Origin: Lachnospiraceae bacterium | GTDB taxonomy: Bacteria; Bacillota; Clostridia; Lachnospirales; Lachnospiraceae | NCBI GenBank assembly: GCA_017437065.1 | Contig: JAFSBX010000063.1 | Coordinates: 1-40,980, forward strand | Direction of reading: 5' to 3' | Length of the DNA: 40,980 nt | Part shown: piece by piece, positions 35,197-40,980 of the stretch | Layout of the letters: the number at the start of each line of letters is the position of its first letter | Position numbering within the stretch: the first letter of the stretch is position 1 | Translations under genes and position numbers: made by a program | Notes under the pieces: generated by a model | What the model was told of the DNA's origin: nothing | The model's database searches: none | What the model saw: only the letters and a program-made list of their open reading frames with translations

Positions 35197-35302
35197 ATCT
35201 TAAGAGAGCAGTTAATATTAAATATGACATATAGATAAATTTTTTCATAATAGCCTCGATGCCGAAAGGTATCGGGGCACTCCTCATTTATGAAGATTTT
35301 TT
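35197..35302 (+). ncRNA. Candidate small RNA with terminator hairpin
   Basis: A plus-strand transcript from the PhoP-like promoter would be about 106 nt and has no reading frame of note. It ends in an 11-bp hairpin with a GAAA tetraloop (GCCTCGATGCC, GAAA, GGTATCGGGGC at 35253-35278, with two G-U pairs). This is closed by an outer stem TTCATAA/TTATGAA (35244-35250 and 35288-35294), then six T (35297-35302). No plus-strand gene lies upstream that would need this terminator. Confidence 0.55.
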
Positions 35303-35339
35303 ATCATATACTCTTTAAAGCATTTTTCTATATGCCGTA

Positions 35340-35410
35340 TAAAATAAAAAAGAACTCCTTTTATATTGCATAATTTTTTATAACATATTATGACATATAA
35401 AGAAGTTCTT
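35340..35410 (-). terminator. Terminator of alarmone synthetase gene
   Basis: A long imperfect inverted repeat (about 24 bp per arm, AAGAACTTCTTT against AAAAGGAGTTCTT) follows the stop codon at 35428 and runs into TTTTTATTTT on the minus strand. Confidence 0.7.
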
Positions 35411-35427
35411 CTATCCGGTATTATCAA

Positions 35428-36204
35428 CTATTCTTTATTACTCTTTTCACTAAGATTTAAAATTTCTTCATTTAAAGACAACATTCTTGCATCTAAATCC
35501 GATACCATTCCGGCACATTCCACCAGTTCCCTTTTTATGTGTTCCGGCGCATTTCCCTCAAACTTATAATGTATTTTATGCTCAAGACTTGCCCAGAAAT
35601 CCATAGCGACCGTTCTTATCTGTATTTCTACCTTTGTGTCCACAATACGGTCTGATAAATACACCGGTATCACCACAAGCATATGATAACTCTTGTAACC
35701 ACTTGCCTTGGGATATGTAATATAATCTTTTACCGAAAGTACTTTGATATCTTTCTGATTACTAATCATATCTGCAATTCTGTAAATGTCGGAAGTAAAA
35801 GAACATATAACCCTTATTCCCGCAATATCATTCACATGGTCAATCATATTATCTATCGTAGATTCGTAATTATTTTTCTTTAATTTTTTTACAATGCTTT
35901 CTGAGCTTTTTATTCTTGATTTAATATGCTCAATCGGATTATATCTATGCACATGTTGAAACTCATCATTTAATACTTCCAGCTTTGTCTCAACCTGCTT
36001 TAACGCAGAATTATAAATGAGCATTACTTCTTTCCAGCTGTCTACGCCGTTTGTTCTTTCCATTTTTTCTATCACGCTTCTTCCCTTTTTATCCACTAAT
36101 AATTTTTTATGCCCTGCCGGCCCTTTTACTGCCGCATTCATTATACCATAGTTTTGGCAAAATGTGTATTTTTCACAATTATTTAATGTATTCTTAATTT
36201 TCAT
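35428..36204 (-). CDS. Small alarmone synthetase, RelA/SpoT domain only
   Basis: The protein should make (p)ppGpp from ATP and GDP or GTP. It has only the synthetase domain: RIKSSESIVKKLKK, DHVNDIAGIRVICSFTSDIYRI, the substrate loop ASGYKSYHMLV, and the catalytic VEIQIRTVAMDFWASLEHKIHYK. C-terminal helices follow. There is no HD hydrolase, TGS or ACT domain, so it belongs with RelQ/RelP-type enzymes. At 258 residues it is longer than RelQ, because an N-terminal extension of about 45 residues precedes the usual start. AAGGA lies 6 nt before this ATG and supports the long form; a shorter start at Met48 remains possible. It is a single-gene unit. Confidence 0.9.
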   Translation of the reverse strand: MKIKNTLNNCEKYTFCQNYGIMNAAVKGPAGHKKLLVDKKGRSVIEKMERTNGVDSWKEVMLIYNSALKQVETKLEVLNDEFQHVHRYNPIEHIKSRIKSSESIVKKLKKNNYESTIDNMIDHVNDIAGIRVICSFTSDIYRIADMISNQKDIKVLSVKDYITYPKASGYKSYHMLVVIPVYLSDRIVDTKVEIQIRTVAMDFWASLEHKIHYKFEGNAPEHIKRELVECAGMVSDLDARMLSLNEEILNLSEKSNKE

Positions 36205-36229
36205 TCAATTTCCTTCCGCACCAATGTAT

Positions 36230-36254
36230 TGACATAGGCTTTCCCTATATGTCA
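36230..36254. repeat. Inverted repeat upstream of alarmone synthetase
   Basis: TGACATA and TATGTCA are perfect 7-bp arms separated by 11 bp, 26 bp upstream of the ATG. It would lie in the leader or promoter of the alarmone synthetase and could be an operator or a leader hairpin. Confidence 0.4.
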
Positions 36255-36369
36255 CTTTTTTCGTCATGTCTTTCATTTATATGCCATTTTCTTTTTTTCA
36301 TGACTAATTGTAATATATATACAAATAAAAATATTTAGAAAATCTTTACATTCCTTTATATTGGTTTAA

Positions 36370-36398
36370 TTGATTTCCTGCTCCATTAGAAGTAGGAT
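36370..36398 (+). promoter_or_regulatory. Promoter of Zn-ribbon/DUF5685/DnaJ operon
   Basis: TTGATT and TAGGAT are separated by 17 bp, about 40 bp before the first ATG of the operon. Confidence 0.45.
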
Positions 36399-36438
36399 AA
36401 AGAATACAGATATTCAATCAGAAAGGTGTGACTCTACT

Positions 36439-36831
36439 ATGAGAGAAAAATTAATTCGTTTTATGTATGGAAGATATGGTAATGACCAGTTTAATAAATT
36501 TCTTATGGCACTGTCCCTTATATGCCTGGTCTTTTCATTTTTTGGTGCTGACATTTTTTATTTGTTTGCTATCATGATTCTTATTTACAGTTATTTCAGA
36601 ATGTTTTCTAAAAATCTGTATAAAAGACGCCGGGAAAATACTGTTTATTTACAATATCAGTATAAAGTAAAGCAGTTTTGGAACACTCAGAAAAGAGATT
36701 TTAACCAGCGCAAAACCCATCACATATACAAATGCCCTTCCTGCCGTCAGAAAATCCGCATTCCAAAAGGGAAAGGCAAAATTGAAATCAGATGTCCCAA
36801 ATGCAGCAGTACTTTCATTAAAAGAAGTTAG
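36439..36831 (+). CDS. Membrane protein with C-terminal zinc ribbon
   Basis: This protein of 130 residues has two closely spaced hydrophobic helices at about 20-53 (FLMALSLICLVFSFFGADIFYLFAIMILIYSYF), a basic stretch (KRRRE), and a cytoplasmic zinc ribbon CPSCRQK...CPKCSS near the C-terminus with two CxxC pairs. No enzyme motif is visible. The ATG at 36439 is preferred to an upstream frame that starts inside the promoter. Its ribosome binding site is AAAGG about 12 nt away, a bit far. The stop is 24 bp before the DUF5685 gene, so it opens the three-gene operon. The ribbon may bind nucleic acid or a protein partner. Confidence 0.8.
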   Translation: MREKLIRFMYGRYGNDQFNKFLMALSLICLVFSFFGADIFYLFAIMILIYSYFRMFSKNLYKRRRENTVYLQYQYKVKQFWNTQKRDFNQRKTHHIYKCPSCRQKIRIPKGKGKIEIRCPKCSSTFIKRS

Positions 36832-36855
36832 TCTGCATTTTAGAAAGAGGTATTT

Positions 36856-37713
36856 ATGTTTGGATATATCATCATTAACAAAGGCGATATGAAATTCAAA
36901 GAATATGATATTTATCATTCTTATTACTGCGGACTTTGCCAGTCACTAAAGGAACGGCATGGCATTTTAGGGCAGATTAATCTTACTTACGACATGACTT
37001 TTTTAGCTCTTTTGCTCTCCGGTTTGTATGAACCGGAAACAAAACACTCCGCCGTAAAATGTATTGCACATCCTTTCGCCAAACATTCCGTCAGACAAAA
37101 TACTTTTACGGACTATGCCGCCGATATGAATGTCCTTTTTACCTATTATAAATGTGTGGATGACTGGCAGGATGATAAAAAAATCACTAAACTTGCCTAT
37201 GGCAATGCACTAAAAAAATCTTATAAAAAACTATGTCTTCTTTATGGCGAAAAGGCAAAGACTATCGATGCTCTTATGCAGAAGCTATACCAGGCAGAAC
37301 AAAAGAACTCCGCAGATATCGATTATGTGTCAGGACTTTTCGGCTCAATTATGGCAGAACTGATGACTCCTAAAAATGATGAATGGCAGGAAATTCTGTA
37401 TAATTTTGGATGCTATCTGGGTAAATATATTTATCTTTTGGACGCTTACGAGGACATAGACGATGACATTCAGAAACGTCGTTATAATCCACTAATTCAA
37501 AAATACAACACTCCCGATTTTGATGAAGAAATAAAAATGATTTTGACTATGATGATGTCGGAATGCTGTAAGGAGTTTGAAAAGCTTCCGATTATTGAAA
37601 ATATTGAAATTCTCAGAAATATTCTTTATTCCGGCGTATGGTATCGTTATGAGGCAGTACGACAGAAAAGAGAACAAAAGAAATCAGAAGGGCAGGATAC
37701 AAAAAATGCGTGA
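36856..37713 (+). CDS. DUF5685-family all-helical protein, terpenoid-synthase-like motifs
   Basis: This 285-residue protein is predicted all alpha-helical and has no signal peptide. The N-terminus has [14 protein letters not shown] with C25 and C28, then [16 protein letters not shown] and KCIAHPF. I recognise this as the DUF5685 type, of unknown function. An Asp-rich DDWQDD (102-107) and a second, DAYEDIDDD (196-204) followed by RRYNPL, lie about 95 residues apart. That resembles the two metal-binding Asp motifs of class I isoprenoid synthases such as squalene/phytoene synthase. This is an inference from motif spacing only. Its ATG follows GAGG by 7 nt. Its last 8 bases overlap the DnaJ gene, so the two are translationally coupled. 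Confidence 0.82.
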   Translation: MFGYIIINKGDMKFKEYDIYHSYYCGLCQSLKERHGILGQINLTYDMTFLALLLSGLYEPETKHSAVKCIAHPFAKHSVRQNTFTDYAADMNVLFTYYKCVDDWQDDKKITKLAYGNALKKSYKKLCLLYGEKAKTIDALMQKLYQAEQKNSADIDYVSGLFGSIMAELMTPKNDEWQEILYNFGCYLGKYIYLLDAYEDIDDDIQKRRYNPLIQKYNTPDFDEEIKMILTMMMSECCKEFEKLPIIENIEILRNILYSGVWYRYEAVRQKREQKKSEGQDTKNA

Positions 37714-38350
37714 CCCATATCAGATTCTTGGCGTTTCCAGAAATGCTACAGAAGAAGAAATCAAAAAAGCATATCGGACACTCAGCAGAAAGTACCATCC
37801 TGATGCAAATATAAACAATCCGAATAAAGAAGCTGCAGAAGAAAAGTTCAAAGAAATTCAGCAGGCTTATCAGAAAATTATGAAGGAACGCACGGAAGGC
37901 ACTGCCGGACAAAGGTACGGAAGTAACTTTGACAGTACCGGAACAGGATACGAAAAAGATACCTATATTCGTGCTGCCGGAAATTATATACGCAACGGCT
38001 ATTACAAAGAAGCACGAAATGTACTTGATGGTATAGAAGAAAGTGCACGCAATGCCAGATGGTATTATTACAGTGCTCTTGCCCATTCCGGACTTCGTAA
38101 CCAGATTGCTGCTTTGGAACATGCAAAACGCGCCGCTGCTCTGGAACCTCATAATTGGGATTATGCAAATCTGGTATATCAGTTTGAGAACGGTGGCAAT
38201 TGGTATCAGCAACGTCAATATACTTATGGACACCCTTATTCCGGCGGTGGCAATATGTGCTTTAAACTTTGTCTTGCCAATTTGTTCTGCAATCTGTGTT
38301 GTGGCGGAGGCGGTTTTTGTTGTGGAGGCGGTCCCTATTATAGATATTAA
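37706..38350 (+). CDS. DnaJ-domain protein with Gly/Cys-rich tail
   Basis: This 214-residue protein starts with a complete J domain (residues 1-65, [33 protein letters not shown]) with the HPD at 31-33, so it should stimulate an Hsp70 (DnaK). A TPR-like helical part follows (about 85-150, [36 protein letters not shown]). The C-terminus is unusual: [30 protein letters not shown], with seven cysteines. It lacks the DnaJ zinc finger and substrate domains, so it is not the general DnaJ. The ATG at 37706 lies inside the end of the DUF5685 gene (ATGCGTGA overlap). A longer frame from 37577 is just the overlapping gene. Confidence 0.88.
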   Translation: MRDPYQILGVSRNATEEEIKKAYRTLSRKYHPDANINNPNKEAAEEKFKEIQQAYQKIMKERTEGTAGQRYGSNFDSTGTGYEKDTYIRAAGNYIRNGYYKEARNVLDGIEESARNARWYYYSALAHSGLRNQIAALEHAKRAAALEPHNWDYANLVYQFENGGNWYQQRQYTYGHPYSGGGNMCFKLCLANLFCNLCCGGGGFCCGGGPYYRY

Positions 38351-38357
38351 AAAACAA

Positions 38358-38385
38358 TTGTGAAAATCCTACTTTTTGTTATAAT
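38358..38385 (+). promoter_or_regulatory. Promoter of small unknown gene
   Basis: TTGTGA and TATAAT, the latter with an extended TG, are separated by 16 bp. Transcription would start near 38392-38396. Confidence 0.6.
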
Positions 38386-38399
38386 AAAGAGTAGCTTTG

Positions 38400-38430
38400 A
38401 CGTAACTATGAAGGTACTGAATAGTTACGT
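38400..38430 (+). repeat. Perfect hairpin after DnaJ / at start of next mRNA
   Basis: ACGTAACTA and TAGTTACGT form a 9-bp stem with a 13-nt loop, followed by TTTGACTTT. It may end the DnaJ operon weakly or form the 5' end of the next mRNA, whose start site is predicted only a few bases upstream. Confidence 0.5.
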
Positions 38431-38459
38431 TTTGACTTTATCTAAAAAGGATGTTTACT

Positions 38460-38726
38460 ATGTTTCGTTTATGGGGAAAATTATTCAAAGACAATCGTCT
38501 GTTAAAAGATACTACAATTTGTGATGACAGCCGGGACACTCGGACTCATAAAATTTTCAACGCACTGGATTCTATCTGTTATGAATTTGACTTAGGAAAA
38601 CCGATTTGGCTGGATGCCACAATCGAAGAATTCAAACAACACTCAAAGGCTCGTTTTACTCAGGACAATTTCATTGAATCCATTGAATTTGATTATTTGG
38701 AAATCCATGTAATTGAAGAAGATTAA
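38460..38726 (+). CDS. Small conserved protein of unknown function
   Basis: This is a soluble, acidic protein of 88 residues that I do not recognise. It begins MFRLWGKLFKDNRLLKD. The centre has HKIFNALDSICYEFDLGKPIWLDATIEEFKQHSKARFTQDNF, and it ends in an acidic strand ESIEFDYLEIHVIEED. The mix of helix and strand suggests a small alpha/beta fold. The ATG at 38460 has AAGGA 8 nt upstream; one at 38451 overlaps it. It has its own promoter and its own terminator, so it is a single-gene unit. Confidence 0.75.
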   Translation: MFRLWGKLFKDNRLLKDTTICDDSRDTRTHKIFNALDSICYEFDLGKPIWLDATIEEFKQHSKARFTQDNFIESIEFDYLEIHVIEED

Positions 38727-38767
38727 TTCTCATATAATTCCGGTATAATTGAATATAGCGTATAGGT

Positions 38768-38796
38768 ACAGTGGTTTTATGCCACTGTATTTTTTT
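38768..38796 (+). terminator. Terminator of small unknown gene
   Basis: ACAGTGG and CCACTGT form a 7-bp stem with a 7-nt loop, followed by ATTTTTTT, 41 bp after the stop. Confidence 0.85.
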
Positions 38797-38853
38797 GCAA
38801 AAATCTGAATAAGAGGACAATAAAAGTTAATATTATTTTAATGCATATTTATA

Positions 38854-38882
38854 TTGACATTGCAAATCATAAGGTATAGTAT
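38854..38882 (+). promoter_or_regulatory. hemolysin III gene promoter
   Basis: TTGACA and TAGTAT are separated by 17 bp. A 7-bp hairpin ATGTAGT/ACTACAT (38896-38916) lies in the leader. Confidence 0.75.
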
Positions 38883-38947
38883 TATTTTATCTTATATGTA
38901 GTATTCATAACTACATGTCGTGTTTTTGTAAGATTGGAGGAATTTTT

Positions 38948-39595
38948 ATGCAAATTACAATTCGTGAACCCGGAAGTGCAATTACACATTTTATAGCCAT
39001 GATGATGGCATTAGTAGCCGCTGTTCCGCTTTTGGTAAAAGCCTCCGGCTCCAACCGGATCTGTCTTGGTGCAATGGCAGTGTTTATACTCAGTATGGTA
39101 TTGCTTTACGGTGCAAGTGCATTATATCATTCCGTAAATGTAACAGGTAAAATACTTCGCTTTTTCAAAAAACTGGACCATATGATGATTTTTGTTTTAA
39201 TTGCCGGTTCTTATACTCCGGTTTGTCTCATTGTTTTGGGTGGTACTATAGGTTATCAGCTTCTGGCTTTAGTTTGGGGAATTGCTCTTGTCGGAATGGT
39301 GATTAAGGCTTGTTGGATTACTTGTCCGAAATGGTTTTCTTCGATTATTTATATTGCGATGGGATGGGTTTGTGTCCTTGTATTCGGTCAGCTTCTTGAT
39401 ACTCTTCCACAGGCCGCGTTTCTCTGGCTTTTGGCAGGTGGTATCATTTATACAATCGGTGGTGTGATTTATGCACTGAAATTGCCTATTTTTAATAGCA
39501 AACATGCTTACTTTGGCTCACATGAGATTTTTCATTTGTTTGTAATGGGCGGAAGTATCTGTCACTTTATTTTTATGTATTTGTATGTTGCTTAA
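38948..39595 (+). CDS. Hemolysin III family (TrhA/PAQR-like) membrane protein
   Basis: This 215-residue protein has seven hydrophobic helices and the family motifs. They are the N-terminal REPGSAITHFIAMMMAL, the conserved His/Ser region YGASALYHSVNV with KKLDHMMIF, and the C-terminal HEIFHLFVMGGSICHFIFMYLY. The three conserved histidines and the aspartate probably bind zinc. It is an inner-membrane protein of poorly known function: membrane-fluidity sensing is proposed for relatives, and haemolysis is only a historical name. The ATG at 38948 has GGAGG 7 nt upstream. A longer frame from 38915 runs through that site. Confidence 0.93.
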   Translation: MQITIREPGSAITHFIAMMMALVAAVPLLVKASGSNRICLGAMAVFILSMVLLYGASALYHSVNVTGKILRFFKKLDHMMIFVLIAGSYTPVCLIVLGGTIGYQLLALVWGIALVGMVIKACWITCPKWFSSIIYIAMGWVCVLVFGQLLDTLPQAAFLWLLAGGIIYTIGGVIYALKLPIFNSKHAYFGSHEIFHLFVMGGSICHFIFMYLYVA

Positions 39596-39642
39596 TACAT
39601 TCATTATCTGTAAAATACTCTTATATTATTTTAATCAAAAAG

Positions 39643-39657
39643 GGGCTATAACAGCCC
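39643..39657 (+). repeat. Short GGGCT/AGCCC hairpin after hemolysin III gene
   Basis: GGGCT-ATAAC-AGCCC is a 5-bp perfect stem without a T-run. The flanking stretch (39630-39690) has no gene and could be the remnant edge of an inserted element, but I cannot show this. Confidence 0.3.
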
Positions 39658-39690
39658 AATGTCAGTTAAGAAAATAATTATTAAGTTAAG

Positions 39691-39718
39691 GAGCGGATTT
39701 CAAAAAATCTGCTCTTTT
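39691..39718 (+). terminator. Terminator after hemolysin III gene
   Basis: GAGCGGATTT and AAATCTGCTC pair over 10 bp with one G-U and are followed by TTTTT. It separates hemolysin III from the next cluster. Confidence 0.8.
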
Positions 39719-39765
39719 TCCTTTGTTTTGAGGATTTGTTTACCATTAAAGAGAATGGCAATTTA

Positions 39766-39794
39766 TTGACGCATATGCGTGACAACTGTATAAT
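39766..39794 (+). promoter_or_regulatory. Strong promoter carrying a perfect palindrome
   Basis: TTGACG and TATAAT (extended with TG) are separated by exactly 17 bp. ACGCATATGCGT at 39769-39780 is a perfect 12-bp palindrome covering the end of the -35 box and half of the spacer, the classic place for a repressor operator. It drives the three following genes. Confidence 0.78.
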
Positions 39795-39818
39795 ACAAAA
39801 ACAAAGGAGGATTAGAAA

Positions 39819-40241
39819 ATGGGATTGTTTGATTTGTTCACAAAAAAGGAAAAGAAAATTGTGAAAGCCCCGATTGAGTGTAGAATAGGTGACTTGCTGG
39901 AAATCGAAAGACAGCTTGTAGCTAAAAATGTATGGCTAGATGTACTCGTGTTTCAATATCAGGGGGATGTGCATAGAATCGGTCAAATGTTTCAGGATGG
40001 GAATATGCTGATGGTGAATGGAGATAAAAAAAGACCTGCGTATGTTTATGACACAACCCTTTATGAAACTTTGGAAGATTTGGTTTCCGGTTCGGTTCTA
40101 TGTAACGAAAACGAAAGTATTACTCTTTTGGGATATGGTTCAGATGAATATAACGACGCAACAGACAACGTAGTAGAAGAAGATTTTTATTTAGACGGAA
40201 AAGGCGAGTATTGGAAACTTGTAGGAGAAATTATTGACTAA
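39819..40241 (+). CDS. Uncharacterised acidic protein
   Basis: This soluble 140-residue protein has no recognised domain. It starts with an amphipathic basic stretch (MGLFDLFTKKEKKIVK), often seen in small proteins that touch membranes. A mixed strand region follows (VLVFQYQGDVHRIGQMFQDGNMLMVNGDKKRPAYVYDTTLY) and an acidic C-terminus ends it. AAAGGAGG lies 7 nt before the ATG. The stop overlaps the long frame of the next gene. It is first in the palindrome-controlled cluster. Codon use here (more AGA, GGA and AAT) looks more A-rich than in the dinB or DUF5685 genes, a hint of separate origin. Confidence 0.78.
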   Translation: MGLFDLFTKKEKKIVKAPIECRIGDLLEIERQLVAKNVWLDVLVFQYQGDVHRIGQMFQDGNMLMVNGDKKRPAYVYDTTLYETLEDLVSGSVLCNENESITLLGYGSDEYNDATDNVVEEDFYLDGKGEYWKLVGEIID

Positions 40242-40293
40242 GCGCAAATTTGAAGTTTACAGCTTGATGTTTAGCAGAAAGGAGCTTGTTAAA

Positions 40294-40767
40294 TTGGAAA
40301 ATAAGCTATTGAAATTTGAATGTGGTGGAATCGACGCACAAGGAAAATTTCGTCTTGAATATACAGGATATGGTAAGAATATATCGCCAGAGTTTGTTAT
40401 TGAGAATCTTTCGCCAAGTGCAAAAACCATAGCAATTACTTTGGAAGATTTGAGCCATCCAATAAAAGATTTCACACATTGGATTATTTGGAATATTCCG
40501 GCAACAAATATAATAAGAAAAGAGATTTCATCAGGTAATAATATAGATTTATATGAAAATGCAAAGCAGGGACTTGCCTATGGCTGGCATCGATATGCAG
40601 GACCCAAACCACCAAAAGGAAAGAGCCATTTATATAGGTTTACACTGTATGCGTTAGATTGTGAAATGGATTTGTCTGCGAATGTTTTTAAAAGATCCTT
40701 TTTAAAAGAGGCTAAAGGGCATATTTTACAAAAAGTAGAGATTACAGGAGAATTTACTAATAAATAA
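40294..40767 (+). CDS. YbhB/YbcL-family (PEBP-like) protein
   Basis: This 157-residue protein has the phosphatidylethanolamine-binding-protein fold of Raf-kinase-inhibitor relatives. Visible family segments are YGKNISPEFVIENLSPSAKTIAITLEDLSHP, THWIIWNIPATN and GPKPPKGKSHLYRFTLYALD, which line the anion-binding pocket. The bacterial ligand is unknown. I place the start at a TTG at 40294, with AAAGGAG 9 nt upstream. A longer frame from 40234 overlaps the previous gene's stop, and an ATG at 40266 lacks a ribosome binding site. It lies between an unknown gene and a flavin reductase in one operon. Confidence 0.87.
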   Translation: MENKLLKFECGGIDAQGKFRLEYTGYGKNISPEFVIENLSPSAKTIAITLEDLSHPIKDFTHWIIWNIPATNIIRKEISSGNNIDLYENAKQGLAYGWHRYAGPKPPKGKSHLYRFTLYALDCEMDLSANVFKRSFLKEAKGHILQKVEITGEFTNK

Positions 40768-40843
40768 CAAAAATTCAGTCTTACATAGAGATTGAAAGCA
40801 CGCGATTATTAGAATTTGTCTTTGCAAATGATAGGAAACAGAT

Positions 40844-40980
40844 ATGAGAATACTAATTATAAATGGTGGTCCACACAAGGGAAATACGTGGCGATTGACG
40901 GAGATAGTAAGAGAGATTTTATACAATTTTGATAAGACTATTATGTTCGATGAAATACATTTATCAGATATTGACCTTCC
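40844..40980 (+). CDS. NADPH-dependent FMN reductase / flavodoxin-like protein, partial
   Basis: The reading frame starts at an ATG with AGGA about 8 nt upstream and runs off the window edge after 45 codons. It begins MRILIINGGPHKGNTWRLTEIV, the FMN-phosphate loop of flavodoxin-fold NAD(P)H oxidoreductases (GGPHKGNT in place of GSPRKNGNT), then FDEIHLSDIDLP. It is probably the third gene of the palindrome-controlled operon. The 76-bp gap to the PEBP gene holds no terminator. Confidence 0.82.
   Translation, partial: MRILIINGGPHKGNTWRLTEIVREILYNFDKTIMFDEIHLSDIDL

Noticed and set aside
35244-35302. A metabolite riboswitch
   Set aside because: The single GAAA-capped hairpin plus T-run has no recognisable aptamer core, and no plus-strand gene follows.
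37613-38233. A 206-codon minus-strand frame opposite DUF5685 and DnaJ
   Set aside because: It is a shadow of two recognisable overlapping genes. Its hydrophobic composition comes from the complement of Lys/Glu codons.

Overview
The window looks like a chromosomal segment of a gut or rumen Lachnospiraceae (Clostridia, Bacillota). The base composition is low-GC, promoters are sigma-A type, and ribosome binding sites are strong GGAGG. It carries an S-box riboswitch on metK, the Firmicute gene order dusB-greA-lysS, a domain-swapped GH3 beta-glucosidase of the Ruminococcus/Butyrivibrio type, and a very large secreted multidomain GH5 enzyme. The genus cannot be fixed from the sequence alone.

From 1 to 32317 every gene lies on the minus strand. 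In transcription order the window ends with argF, birA, a small conserved gene, dusB, an unknown charged protein, greA and lysS (6710 down to 106). Upstream are a secreted SH3/SleB cell-wall hydrolase, proC, an rRNA methyltransferase, pfkA, dnaE and metK (16630 down to 6988). Next is a polysaccharide block: a 2754-residue GH5 protein, a GH3 glucosidase and a LacI regulator. The block begins with murA and a LysM/G5/M23 peptidase. From 32463 rightwards genes are mostly on the plus strand: dinB, a Zn-ribbon membrane protein with DUF5685 and DnaJ (an overlapping operon), a small unknown gene, hemolysin III, and a palindrome-controlled cluster with a PEBP-like protein and a flavin reductase that leaves the window. 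Three minus genes are interspersed: flavin reductase, coiled-coil membrane protein and a small alarmone synthetase.

The carbohydrate block reads as one function. The giant GH5 enzyme would cut beta-mannan or a related beta-glucan outside the cell, the cytoplasmic GH3 enzyme would finish the oligosaccharides, and the LacI protein probably controls GH3 through a palindrome just downstream of its promoter. The cell-envelope genes (SleB-like hydrolase, M23 peptidase, murA) show at least one candidate WalR site.

The most unusual signals are: (1) a non-coding plus-strand transcription unit at about 35137-35302, with four TTHAYA-like hexamers at exact 11-bp spacing before a -10 box and a terminator about 106 nt later, i.e. 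a candidate phosphate-regulated small RNA; (2) about 40 TEEVV-like pentapeptides inserted inside the GH5 catalytic barrel between the two catalytic glutamates; (3) a 300-bp non-coding inverted-repeat element at 10218-10517 with hairpin loops carrying ANGGAUG motifs; (4) a translationally coupled Zn-ribbon/DUF5685/DnaJ operon in which DUF5685 has two Asp-rich motifs spaced as in class I terpenoid synthases; (5) an exact 21-nt promoter-containing repeat before metK and before the giant GH5 gene.
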